Part shown: positions 26,054-34,561 of the stretch, piece by piece | Position numbering within the stretch: position 1 is the first letter of the stretch | How the letters are laid out: each line of letters begins with the position of its first letter | From: Zwartia hollandica | Lineage (GTDB): Bacteria > Pseudomonadota > Gammaproteobacteria > Burkholderiales > Burkholderiaceae_B | Assembly (NCBI RefSeq): GCF_019923725.1 | Contig: NZ_JAHXRI010000006.1 | Coordinates: 496,001 to 560,000, forward strand | DNA: 64,000 nucleotides | Direction: 5' to 3' | The notes under the pieces: generated by a model | What the model saw: only the letters and a program-made list of their open reading frames with translations | What the model was told of the DNA's origin: nothing | The model's database searches: none | Program-made: the position numbers and the translations under genes

Positions 26054-26953
26054 TTAAAAATATTTTTTTAACTTACTGAGATTAGTTTTCATGATCAGAG
26101 ATTTGGGAGTTTCGAATACCAATTTTTTTATAGATTTTGCGAAGGGAAGGTATTTTAGTAAGCGCAAGGAACTGGAAAGTTTGCGCTCTACCGAGTTAAT
26201 TGAGTCGATAGTTTCAACGGGAGTATCTTTATTCCAAAAGTCCACGGCGTTGGAGGTAACACCTTCGTTTGATGTTGGGGTGCTTTCAAAACACCGACTT
26301 CGATCTATTTTGAAGCTAACAATGGACTCAAAAATACTAATCGAATAGATAAAGTTTTTATAAATTAAATTTGAATGCGCAAGGCCTGGAAAGCGAGCGT
26401 TGATATTGTCTATTAATTTTTTTGTCCACTCAATAAATGAGTACTCCGTTGGGTAACCAAACGTCTGCATATAACTAGTGTGGGTATCCTCCACAACGAG
26501 TAGTCCGCCGTCTTTGATGTAAGGAATGCACTGATGCGCCGTGATGATTTGTTGTTCATAGGTATGCCCACCATCGTCTAAAATTAAGTCGACTGAGCCA
26601 ACATCATTAAAAAAACTGCTCCAAAACTCAGGGTCACTCTGGCTTCCAATGTATATTTCAAAGCCATCGTTCTCCCATTTTTTTGCCGCCGGATTAAGTT
26701 CAACGCCAATAATTCTCGCGCGTGGGCCGAAAAACTCCCGCCACATGAAAAGCGAACCACCGTTCAGCACACCAACCTCAACAAAAGTGATATCTTGATT
26801 TCGGTATTTTTCAAACAGATCTGAGTACACCTGGAAGTAGGATGAATGCTTAAGAGAAAGATAGGGCGAATTTTTATAGCTTTTAAAAATGGGAAGATGC
26901 TCTAGACTCACCTGAGGTGAGTGCCCATTTGATGTGTTTTGATGAATAGTCAT
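26054..26953 (-). CDS. Class I SAM methyltransferase, macrocin/tetracenomycin sugar O-methyltransferase-like
   Basis: A 299-residue protein. TFVEVGVLNGGSLFMW is motif I, IIGVELNPAAKKW follows, and DLILDDGGHTYEQQI (metal-binding Asp and His) with GGLLVVEDTHTSYM matches the metal-dependent sugar O-methyltransferases such as MycE and ElmMI. It would methylate a hydroxyl on a sugar. The ATG at 26953 is the only good start. The gene faces dprE2 and is divergent from the polytopic gene at 27129. The C-terminal 80 residues have no recognised domain. Confidence 0.8.
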   Translation of the reverse strand: MTIHQNTSNGHSPQVSLEHLPIFKSYKNSPYLSLKHSSYFQVYSDLFEKYRNQDITFVEVGVLNGGSLFMWREFFGPRARIIGVELNPAAKKWENDGFEIYIGSQSDPEFWSSFFNDVGSVDLILDDGGHTYEQQIITAHQCIPYIKDGGLLVVEDTHTSYMQTFGYPTEYSFIEWTKKLIDNINARFPGLAHSNLIYKNFIYSISIFESIVSFKIDRSRCFESTPTSNEGVTSNAVDFWNKDTPVETIDSINSVERKLSSSLRLLKYLPFAKSIKKLVFETPKSLIMKTNLSKLKKYF

Positions 26954-27128
26954 GATCGTTGATGTGTATCTATAGATTTAGCTTCAATTGTAAATGCCTC
27001 AAGCGGGTTAGGCCGGTGTTTTGTTAGTCCAAATCTTTATAATCTGAAAGGGCACAGGCTGTAGTTAAGATCCATATGTACATGGGTTGAAGACTATACC
27101 TACTCGTGGAATTAAGCATAACTATAAG

Positions 27129-28388
27129 ATGATTCAACTACTGCTCAATCTAGCCGAAAAAATCGACAGTCAGTGCAGAGCGTACTACAGGCCTCTGATC
27201 ATATTGCTTTGTATCTTTGCTTTCATCAACTTCAGTCGAGTTGGGTATACCCTGTCCCAAAACTGGAACGGCTGGACGATTGGTGATTGGATTCTAAATT
27301 ATCAAGGCGGCTTTATTCGGCGAGGACTGCTCGGTACGTTGTTAATTAGTGTTGGAAACAGCTTTAGCATGCCGCTGAACGATCTGACCTATCTTTTGCA
27401 ATGTACCGTATTTGTACTATTTCTTTTGACATTCATTTATCTTATACGCAACAAAGAAATAAATTTTTGGTATCTGATTCTATGTTTTAGTCCGGGATTT
27501 CTACTGTTTAATTATTATGACGGGATGTCTGTCGGCCGAAAAGAAATTTTGATTTATATGCTTTTCGCAGCTTGGTGTGTATTGCATGAAAGGGCCCAAC
27601 CTCGCCTCATAAGTATCGCTATATTCTCAATTTTGGTTTTTGTGCTGACCTTGACGCATGAGATGGTGTTATTTTTCATGCCTTACTTTATTTTGGTTGG
27701 ATATTCATCCTGTGCGGGGAACAGCTCCCAAGGTTTTGTGAAATTATTAATGCCTGCGGTTGCATCCTTTGCCGCAGTCGCAGTCTTGATATTGTTCGCG
27801 CATCCAATATCTGAGCCATCGATGTGTCGGATATTTACTGAGCTGGGCGCAAACGAAAAAGTGTGCAATGGCATAATCAGTTTTGGCTCGGATGCGTCGA
27901 TCGGGATTGTGTGGCAACGCCTCATCGCATTAGACCCATTGATACAGTTGCAATGGCTTGCATTTTTACCCCTCATCGTCGCCCCCATTTATCTATGTTT
28001 GCATTTTGTTAAGCACAAAGAGCTGGATGGGAAAAAGCTCCTCATCATCGCCGCCTTTCTAATAATGGCAACCGCTCCGCTATTCTTATTGTCGATTGAT
28101 TGGGGGAGATGGATAGCGATTCATGTTACGTTAAGTGCCATTTTTATTGCTTCACATCTCCCAAGATTAGCTCAACTGTCGGATGAGCGAAATGCAGTCG
28201 CAAATCGAATGGCTTGGCGTCTAAGGGTTGGGCAATCAAATCTAATAGTATTGCTGACTGTTGGATTGGCAGTCTTACTACTGGACTTAAGCTATAGCAT
28301 TAATCATTGTTGTGCTAATAACTTGATCGAACCGTTTGGGCCGCTAAAAAAACTATTTATGACACTAAAACCCTACGTCAATTTCTAG
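27129..28388 (+). CDS. Polytopic membrane protein with GGFIRRGLLG motif
   Basis: A 419-residue protein with about ten hydrophobic segments. The first loop carries GDWILNYQGGFIRRGLLGTL, a strongly conserved-looking motif of a family of uncharacterised polytopic proteins in polysaccharide loci, and a later LTLTHEMVLFFMPYF segment has His and Glu within the membrane. It could be an O-antigen polymerase-like or GT-C protein; I cannot separate these. The ATG at 27129 is chosen; an in-frame TTG at 27087 would add 14 polar residues. Neither has a clear ribosome-binding site. It is followed after 53 bases by the SGNH gene. Confidence 0.65.
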   Translation: MIQLLLNLAEKIDSQCRAYYRPLIILLCIFAFINFSRVGYTLSQNWNGWTIGDWILNYQGGFIRRGLLGTLLISVGNSFSMPLNDLTYLLQCTVFVLFLLTFIYLIRNKEINFWYLILCFSPGFLLFNYYDGMSVGRKEILIYMLFAAWCVLHERAQPRLISIAIFSILVFVLTLTHEMVLFFMPYFILVGYSSCAGNSSQGFVKLLMPAVASFAAVAVLILFAHPISEPSMCRIFTELGANEKVCNGIISFGSDASIGIVWQRLIALDPLIQLQWLAFLPLIVAPIYLCLHFVKHKELDGKKLLIIAAFLIMATAPLFLLSIDWGRWIAIHVTLSAIFIASHLPRLAQLSDERNAVANRMAWRLRVGQSNLIVLLTVGLAVLLLDLSYSINHCCANNLIEPFGPLKKLFMTLKPYVNF

Positions 28389-28441
28389 CACTGAAAAATG
28401 TCTTGTTAACATAATCAGAAATTAATCGAGTTCTCCTGGAT

Positions 28442-29728
28442 ATGTCCGTAAATCAAAGTCGTGGAGGCAGCGCGCTGGCAAAGTCGGCCGTGAGTACTGG
28501 TTTTGTCCTCGGCATCTCTATCCTATTGTTTTTAATCATCGACCTTCTAGCCGGTGCGAGGATGCGAGAACTGATTGATATCCATAGAGATCATTTTCGA
28601 ATTTCTCATCCAATCTACCATCACGACTTAAAGCCGAATTCCCGCGGTATCGGATACTGGGGAACATGGACCTATCCAGTTTGCACCGATGGGAATGGAT
28701 TCAAAAGTGGGTGTGATCGGATAGGGGTAAAACAAAAGAGCTTTGATGTAGCCTTTATTGGTGACAGTTTCACGGAGGGAATTGGATTGCCTTACGATAA
28801 GACGTTCGTAGGGATGGTGGCGAATCAATTGCCTGAGCTGACGATAGCAAATCTGGGAGTAGTGTCGTATTCACCAGCGATCTATTTAAGTAAGCTCACA
28901 TATTTGTTTTCTCAAGGATATCGTTTCAAACATATCATTGTGTTCATTGATATTGGAGACGCCTATGACGAGGCGAATGAATATGATTTGTTTGAAAATA
29001 AATTTGTCGTCGCGAAGGGCGAAAGCTACCCTTTCACTTGGCTTAAGCAGGCCAAACGCTGGGCTATTCGACACTTCCCATTAACCGCTTTGGGTTGGGA
29101 TAAATGGCAGCAGTTTTCCTTGCGCTCGCCTCAAGTGAGGCGCGACCTTACTAATGCGACACTAGTCGCTGAACAGGCTGCCGATACTCGAGTGATAGGT
29201 AATCGAGACATCAGTTTGGGAACGATCGCACCAAATTCAGACACAAAACAGGATGCGTCTCAAGCGAGCCCCCCACTCCCCAGTGACGTTAAAGAGCGGG
29301 CTAGCCGCAATATTTATGAGGGTATCTATGAGAAAAATTATCCGAAAAGCGAGTGGACATATAACACCGCTTCAGTTCATTATGGACAGGAAGGCGTACT
29401 CAATACGCTCGAGAAAATGAAGCGTGAGATGAACCAACTCGTCTCGTTAGCAACATCCTACGGAGCTACTGTTTCTATCGGCGTGTATCCGTGGCCTGGT
29501 CAACTGAAGTATGACACTAGTGATTCTCTGCAGGTGCGGTATTGGAAAGATTTTTGTACCGATAAGTGCCTGTACTTTTATAATAATTTCCCTGCTTTTT
29601 TTCAGCTTGCCCGGGAGAAAGGAACTCAACGCATAATCAATGACTATTACTTTGCAGGCGATGTCCACTTTAACGAACGTGGGAACGAGGTTATCGCGCG
29701 TACGATTCTAGAGGCTGGTGTTGAATAG
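28442..29728 (+). CDS. Membrane-anchored SGNH/GDSL-type hydrolase or acyltransferase
   Basis: A 428-residue protein with one N-terminal hydrophobic anchor (about residues 17-38) and a large periplasmic domain. VAFIGDSFTEGIGLP is SGNH block I with the nucleophile Ser, and AGDVHFNERGNEVIA is block V with the catalytic Asp and His. Block III is less clear. Such proteins remove or transfer acetyl groups on exported glycans, as do AlgX/AlgJ-like proteins. An insert of about 60 residues rich in Ser, Asp and Pro interrupts the middle. Start at ATG 28442. It may act with the OafA-type acyltransferase at 10.9 kb. Confidence 0.75.
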   Translation: MSVNQSRGGSALAKSAVSTGFVLGISILLFLIIDLLAGARMRELIDIHRDHFRISHPIYHHDLKPNSRGIGYWGTWTYPVCTDGNGFKSGCDRIGVKQKSFDVAFIGDSFTEGIGLPYDKTFVGMVANQLPELTIANLGVVSYSPAIYLSKLTYLFSQGYRFKHIIVFIDIGDAYDEANEYDLFENKFVVAKGESYPFTWLKQAKRWAIRHFPLTALGWDKWQQFSLRSPQVRRDLTNATLVAEQAADTRVIGNRDISLGTIAPNSDTKQDASQASPPLPSDVKERASRNIYEGIYEKNYPKSEWTYNTASVHYGQEGVLNTLEKMKREMNQLVSLATSYGATVSIGVYPWPGQLKYDTSDSLQVRYWKDFCTDKCLYFYNNFPAFFQLAREKGTQRIINDYYFAGDVHFNERGNEVIARTILEAGVE

Positions 29729-29817
29729 AATTGATCAAGTTACGTCCCATAGCGCTAGCGATTCTCCTTGCTTACGACAGTGCGCAATTATTTAGCGCTA
29801 AGGCCCAAAGACAATAG

Positions 29818-31044
29818 CTAGCCAACTAGCATCTCTTCGAGTTGTGTCACGCATACCTCTTTTGAAAAATGGGCAACAGCGTAGTCTTGGCCTGACTTCC
29901 CTATTGCGCTAAGAGTTTCATCGTTGGTGAGCAACTCGGTCATAGCCGCAACGCAAGCACCAAGGTCCCCCGAGTCACTTGAAACCCCACAAGCGGCATC
30001 TTGAATTAATTGATGACCGTCACTCGTCGTGTGCAAGAAGGCGGCAATTGGCAGGCCAGCTGCCATGTGCCCGAGTATCTTTCCAGGAACTACGGGGGTT
30101 CGATTTTGGGGGCTTAAGCAAACTAGACCAATTGTGCATGCGTCCAGAAGCCTTGGATATGCCTCACGAGATACGAAACCTTCGAAACGCACATTGCTTA
30201 AATTTTTTGTCAGCGCCAACGCTTGTAGTCGAGACTTTTCTTTACCGTCTCCAACCAAAAGGAATAGTAAGTCCGATCGGTCTTTCATTTGCTCGGCGAC
30301 ATTCAAGATTAAATCTAGATGTTGTGAAGGGCCCATCACTCCAGCGAACACCGCCACATAACGTTGCTTAAGATCCCACTTCGCTCTAAAGTCTTCGAGC
30401 TCGTTGGATTCGATCGACTCAGTCGGTGTGTGGTGACCAATATCAACCCAGTTATGCAGAATTTTAAAGTGGTTACGAATATTTGGATGTGCAGCCTCAA
30501 GCGCCGTCAGATTGCCTTTCGAGTGAACTGTTACTACATCAGCGGTCTTGTAAGCGTACTTTTCTAGCGCTTGAAAGAACTTGATCTGTAGTGGTCGTTT
30601 CAAAATGCCTAGATCTATTGCATTCTGAGGGAATATGTCCTGAACATTTAAGAGATATCTAACCCCTTTTCGTCGTAGGGCACTACCCACTAATGCAAGA
30701 GGTAAAGGTGGGCTATAAACAATAACGGCATCAGGTTTAACTTCGTATCGGCGCAGCTTACGCAAAAATTGCCATGGCATGATTAGCTGGGCTATGCCGC
30801 GTACTAGGTAACCTACATTATGGTGGGGTAGGGTCTTTATACGTATTACTCGAATGCGATCTTCAACTTCTATCTCGTTATATGATTTTTTACTTATACT
30901 TTGATCGAGATTATATTCAGGCCAAGTGGTTATAACCGTTACCTCGTGCCCTCGGTGAGAAAGCTCTTGGGCTAACTCTAGCATGAGGTGCGAGGCTGAA
31001 CGTATTTCAGGTGGATATGAGTCCGTGACTAGCAGGATTTTCAT
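29818..31044 (-). CDS. GT4 glycosyltransferase, WbuB-like
   Basis: A 408-residue GT-B enzyme. It starts MKILLVTDSYPPEIRSASH, the usual N-terminus of WbuB-like GT4 transferases, with HRGHEVTVITTWPEYN and the YLLNVQDIFPQNAIDLG segment specific to that group. In the donor half, YVAVFAGVMGPSQHLDLIL and the E-x7-E-like region CTIGLVCLSPQNRTPVVPGKIL are present. WbuB enzymes transfer amino-sugars such as FucNAc in O-antigens. The ATG overlaps the stop of the upstream bi-domain oxidoreductase (ATGA), and that gene overlaps the SDR gene, so the three form a tight leftward operon. Confidence 0.85.
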   Translation of the reverse strand: MKILLVTDSYPPEIRSASHLMLELAQELSHRGHEVTVITTWPEYNLDQSISKKSYNEIEVEDRIRVIRIKTLPHHNVGYLVRGIAQLIMPWQFLRKLRRYEVKPDAVIVYSPPLPLALVGSALRRKGVRYLLNVQDIFPQNAIDLGILKRPLQIKFFQALEKYAYKTADVVTVHSKGNLTALEAAHPNIRNHFKILHNWVDIGHHTPTESIESNELEDFRAKWDLKQRYVAVFAGVMGPSQHLDLILNVAEQMKDRSDLLFLLVGDGKEKSRLQALALTKNLSNVRFEGFVSREAYPRLLDACTIGLVCLSPQNRTPVVPGKILGHMAAGLPIAAFLHTTSDGHQLIQDAACGVSSDSGDLGACVAAMTELLTNDETLSAIGKSGQDYAVAHFSKEVCVTQLEEMLVG

Positions 31045-33230
31045 GTCGGGAGTACGTTGATCGTCGCAGGATAAACAGGCTGTCCGGACGCGAGTGATTG
31101 TTCAATTGCAAAGATGACATCCATGGTCGCGAATAGTTGTTGTAAGGACAGTTCAGGAACGACCTTACCGAGGGAGCAGGCGAGGAATGCTTGCAGCTCC
31201 TCCTCGTAACCCATCTCTTGGCCGCTCGTCTTAAAAGACTCCGCCTTCCCGCCCTGGTGTAATTCGCTGTGACGAAAGTCATTCGACACAATAGTTTTAC
31301 CGTCAAAAAATATTTCAGTCCTTTCGCGGGAATATGCCTTGTCTCCGGAGGCGGAATAGATCATCGACCCGACCGACCCATCTTCCAATTTGAAGTTGAT
31401 TGAAATATTGTCGTTATTCACGGTACTGAAGTTATTGCTGGAGATCCGCTCGGCGAAAACTCGAACGATGGGCGCATTGACCAAACATTGAATCAAGTCA
31501 ATGAAATGTGACATTTCACCTACGACACGACTTCGGCCTTCCTCTTCGCTGTGTACCCAGTGAGATGCCGGCACGAAGCCTGAGTTAATGCGCATCTGTA
31601 TCACTAAAGGTGCTTGACGACTAGACAGCCAGAGAGACATCCTCTTTGTATGTGGTGAGTAGCGGCGATTGTGGCCGACGAAAATAATTGGTAACTCACG
31701 GATGGACTGTGTTTGCTCACGCAATTGGGCAAGTTCATCAGGCGTTACACAAACTGGTTTCTCCAGGAATAGGGCCTTGCCATACGTTATCGCTTTGCTC
31801 ACGAGTTGAGCATGAGTGCTGTGTGGTGTTAAGCCAATGACTGCATCGATTTCTGGGTTTTCCCAAATAGAAACTGGATCGGTAGTCTGATTGGCAAATC
31901 CGAATTTTCGCGCGCTATGATCTACGCTAGCTCCGGAGCCAGTCGCTAGGGTGTGCAAGGTGACTCCGGCTTGCGACTTTAAAGCCGGTAGTAGCAACGC
32001 TTTTCCAAATAATCCTGCACCGATTACGCCAAGCGCAATGTTGGAACCAGAGTTGTTTTTACCGACATATTTTTGCGTAATGGGAAAACTTCTCTGAATA
32101 GAGGTCGCCTTAGGGTAGGCGAGCAAGACACCAATCGGTTGGAGCAGGGTGCCAGCGATAAATTCTGCGTATACCGTCTCAGCTTCTTCTATGTTAACGC
32201 GGTGAGTAATGAGAGATTGAAGGTCAATTTTTTCCTCAGCAATCAGCCGTAAAAACTCTTGCAGATTACGCTTCTGAGTCCATCTGACATCGCCAATTGG
32301 GAGATCAACTCCTTCAATTTCGTAGAGCGGATCAACCGAACCAGGCCCGCCGGCTTTAGAGACAACAATATCGACTTCTTTTTGCCATAGCTCATTACGA
32401 TCGGGATGGATGTCTGCGGTCCCAACGACAACTATTCGTCCTTTTGGGCGACAAAGATGGATCGCTTGATCAACAGGTGCGTGATCTCTTGTCGCTGCAG
32501 TAATGATGACAGCGTCCACACCCAAACCTCCCGAAGCGTGGTTGCTGAGGGTTACGAGCTCGTCTGCGTTATTGGTGACAGCTAAAAATCCGAGTCGCAG
32601 CGCCAAATCAGTTTTATCTTTTGCCGGGTCAATGGCGATCACGCTGCAGCCATAAGACTTCAATATTTGTATGGTGAGTAACCCCAGTAAACCAAGGCCC
32701 ATCACCACTACATTAGAGCCGAAGGTGAGGTTAGCGCTACGCACGCCATGCAACGCGATAATGCCAAGCATTCCGAATGCAGCTTCCTCGTTGGATACTT
32801 CCTTTGGAATTCGGCAAGCTAAGTTGACTGGTACTGATACAAATTCGGCATGCGAGGCAAATCCCTGGCCAATGCACGCCACACGATCGCCTGGTGAGAA
32901 TTCAGTTGCGGCAACACCACATAACTCGACGATTCCCGCCGAGCTGTAGCCAAGCGGAGTGGGAGTGTCAAGGCGGCCCATGGCTTCTTGCCATGTCTTC
33001 AACAGCCCTTCTTTTTTTGCCTTATCCCATGCTCGCCGAACGAGGTCAGGGCGCGCTGCCGCCTTACCGAGTAGGGATTTGCGGCCAAGCTCTATCGTGG
33101 ATCGCTCTGTGCCGAGACTAATCAAAGAGTTTTGGTTGCGTACCAAAATACGTTTTGAGCCACACTGCGGGACCGGCACTTCACGAAGCGCCACCTCGCC
33201 CGTTTTGTAGCTCTGGACTACTTGCTTCAT
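31041..33230 (-). CDS. Bi-domain oxidoreductase: Zn-alcohol-dehydrogenase-like + Gfo/Idh/MocA fusion
   Basis: A 729-residue fusion. Residues 1 to about 365 are a medium-chain dehydrogenase-like domain (LGYSSAGIVELCG, VVVMGLGLLGLLTIQ as the NAD-binding loop). Residues about 385 to 729 are a Gfo/Idh/MocA domain (ALGVIGAGLFGKALLLPAL, then LFLEKPVCVTPDEL with the signature EKP). Proteins with this domain pair recur in polysaccharide loci, often beside a heparinase-like gene that is missing here. They probably oxidise or epimerise a sugar or sugar nucleotide; no reaction is established to my knowledge. The start ATG overlaps the stop of the SDR gene by one base (TGATG). Confidence 0.85.
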   Translation of the reverse strand: MKQVVQSYKTGEVALREVPVPQCGSKRILVRNQNSLISLGTERSTIELGRKSLLGKAAARPDLVRRAWDKAKKEGLLKTWQEAMGRLDTPTPLGYSSAGIVELCGVAATEFSPGDRVACIGQGFASHAEFVSVPVNLACRIPKEVSNEEAAFGMLGIIALHGVRSANLTFGSNVVVMGLGLLGLLTIQILKSYGCSVIAIDPAKDKTDLALRLGFLAVTNNADELVTLSNHASGGLGVDAVIITAATRDHAPVDQAIHLCRPKGRIVVVGTADIHPDRNELWQKEVDIVVSKAGGPGSVDPLYEIEGVDLPIGDVRWTQKRNLQEFLRLIAEEKIDLQSLITHRVNIEEAETVYAEFIAGTLLQPIGVLLAYPKATSIQRSFPITQKYVGKNNSGSNIALGVIGAGLFGKALLLPALKSQAGVTLHTLATGSGASVDHSARKFGFANQTTDPVSIWENPEIDAVIGLTPHSTHAQLVSKAITYGKALFLEKPVCVTPDELAQLREQTQSIRELPIIFVGHNRRYSPHTKRMSLWLSSRQAPLVIQMRINSGFVPASHWVHSEEEGRSRVVGEMSHFIDLIQCLVNAPIVRVFAERISSNNFSTVNNDNISINFKLEDGSVGSMIYSASGDKAYSRERTEIFFDGKTIVSNDFRHSELHQGGKAESFKTSGQEMGYEEELQAFLACSLGKVVPELSLQQLFATMDVIFAIEQSLASGQPVYPATINVLPT

Positions 33231-34285
33231 CAGCTTTCGTTTCCTTTACGCAGGACATAGTTTTTCACTGCCGATGACATCCCAGGTGGAAACTCCGCAT
33301 CCTTCTTGATATTGTCCCAATTGGCTTTGAACCAATTAATTGTGTTGTTTAGCCCGTCTTCGAAGGTGGTTTGAGGGTTGTATCCCAAAATATCTTTGGC
33401 ACGATCGACGCTCGCCAACAGGCGGGACTTGGTGTCCCATTTGCGTTTGTCGGTGTACAACAAACCGGCTGTATTGCCGGTTAATTGATTAATCATCTCT
33501 GCCATATCCACGATTGCTGTTTCACGCGCCGAAGCGATATTCATCTCGGCGCCAATTGCTCTCTCTTCGATACCGGCCTTGAGTAGCGCGTCGACGATAT
33601 CCATTACATATGTAAAGTCGCGCGTCATTTTTCCGTCGCCAGTGATAGGCAAGGGCTGTCCCTTCATCGCCCAGTAGATGAAGTTTGGGATCACGTTTCT
33701 ATACTGGCCGGGGACCTCACCTGGACCATAGGAGTTGAAAAAGCGTGTTTTAACAATGGGGAGGTTGTAGTGATGCCAATAAAAATTACAGTACAGTTCG
33801 CCCGCCATTTTTGAAATTTGATAGGGCGTCGTTAAATGCATGGACATAAACTCTTCTTTGAGCGGCAACGGCGCCTGCGCACCATAAATTGCGCAACCAG
33901 ACCCGGCATAAACAAATCGCTTTAAATTACCCTGCAGCACTGAGTACTCAAGGAGTTTAATAGTGCCCAGTTGGCTAACTAGGAGATCCTTTTCCGGGAA
34001 ATCAACAGAGTTTTGATTTGCAAAAAACGCAGCCAGATGAAAGATGAACTCTGGCTTCTCGTGAAAAACACGCTTTAAGTCGATGTCATTCGTGATGCTG
34101 CCTCGCACAAATAGTACGTTCGGCAGGTTTGGAATACTCCACTCGTAAGAAGCGGAGAGATCATCCAAAATGATGACCTTGGCTGCACCAGCACCCGCTA
34201 GTGCGCGCGCGAGATTGCTCCCGATTGCGCCAGCGCCGCCGGTTATCAAAATGGTTTTGTTTAGGTAGGGCTGGTGTGAGCTCAA
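33230..34285 (-). CDS. NAD-dependent sugar-nucleotide epimerase/dehydratase (GalE-like SDR)
   Basis: A 351-residue extended SDR. ILITGGAGAIGSNLAR binds NAD, FVYAGSGCAIYGAQ gives the Ser/Thr region, and YQISKMAGELYC holds the catalytic Tyr and Lys. RFFNSYGPGEVPGQYRNV and TRDFTYVMDIVDALL are standard for UDP-sugar epimerases and decarboxylase-like enzymes. The start is a TTG at 34285, supported by GAGG eight bases upstream. It heads a three-gene leftward operon with the bi-domain oxidoreductase and GT4 transferase and probably supplies their sugar. The exact sugar is open. Confidence 0.82.
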   Translation of the reverse strand: MSSHQPYLNKTILITGGAGAIGSNLARALAGAGAAKVIILDDLSASYEWSIPNLPNVLFVRGSITNDIDLKRVFHEKPEFIFHLAAFFANQNSVDFPEKDLLVSQLGTIKLLEYSVLQGNLKRFVYAGSGCAIYGAQAPLPLKEEFMSMHLTTPYQISKMAGELYCNFYWHHYNLPIVKTRFFNSYGPGEVPGQYRNVIPNFIYWAMKGQPLPITGDGKMTRDFTYVMDIVDALLKAGIEERAIGAEMNIASARETAIVDMAEMINQLTGNTAGLLYTDKRKWDTKSRLLASVDRAKDILGYNPQTTFEDGLNNTINWFKANWDNIKKDAEFPPGMSSAVKNYVLRKGNES

Positions 34286-34561
34286 GAGGGATACCTCGTA
34301 TATGTTGCAAATAGGTTCAATTGTAGCGGTCTACTCCCGGCCTGAACAGCGCAGGCGAGTCTTCCCCCTTGGGTTTTGCCTTGATTTCGGACCTCCTTTG
34401 CTGTTCTCGGGGGCTGAGCAGCATTAACGGTGTGTACAATTCTCGAGTGCTGACCTTTTGTTAGCGATTTCATTCTGTTTCGTGTCAGTTAGACGCGATC
34501 CGTTTGGGGAAGAGGGGTCTTCAGAGCGAGCTGAGCTAGCTGTGCTTGAGAGGAACAACAA

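Noticed and set aside
29740-29800. TAGCGCTA repeated twice between convergent genes
   Set aside because: Each copy is a short palindrome and the two are not arranged as a clear terminator or known repeat element.
34282-34473. 63-codon frame on the - strand upstream of the SDR gene
   Set aside because: No recognisable sequence; it only touches the TTG start of the SDR gene, which has its own good ribosome-binding site.
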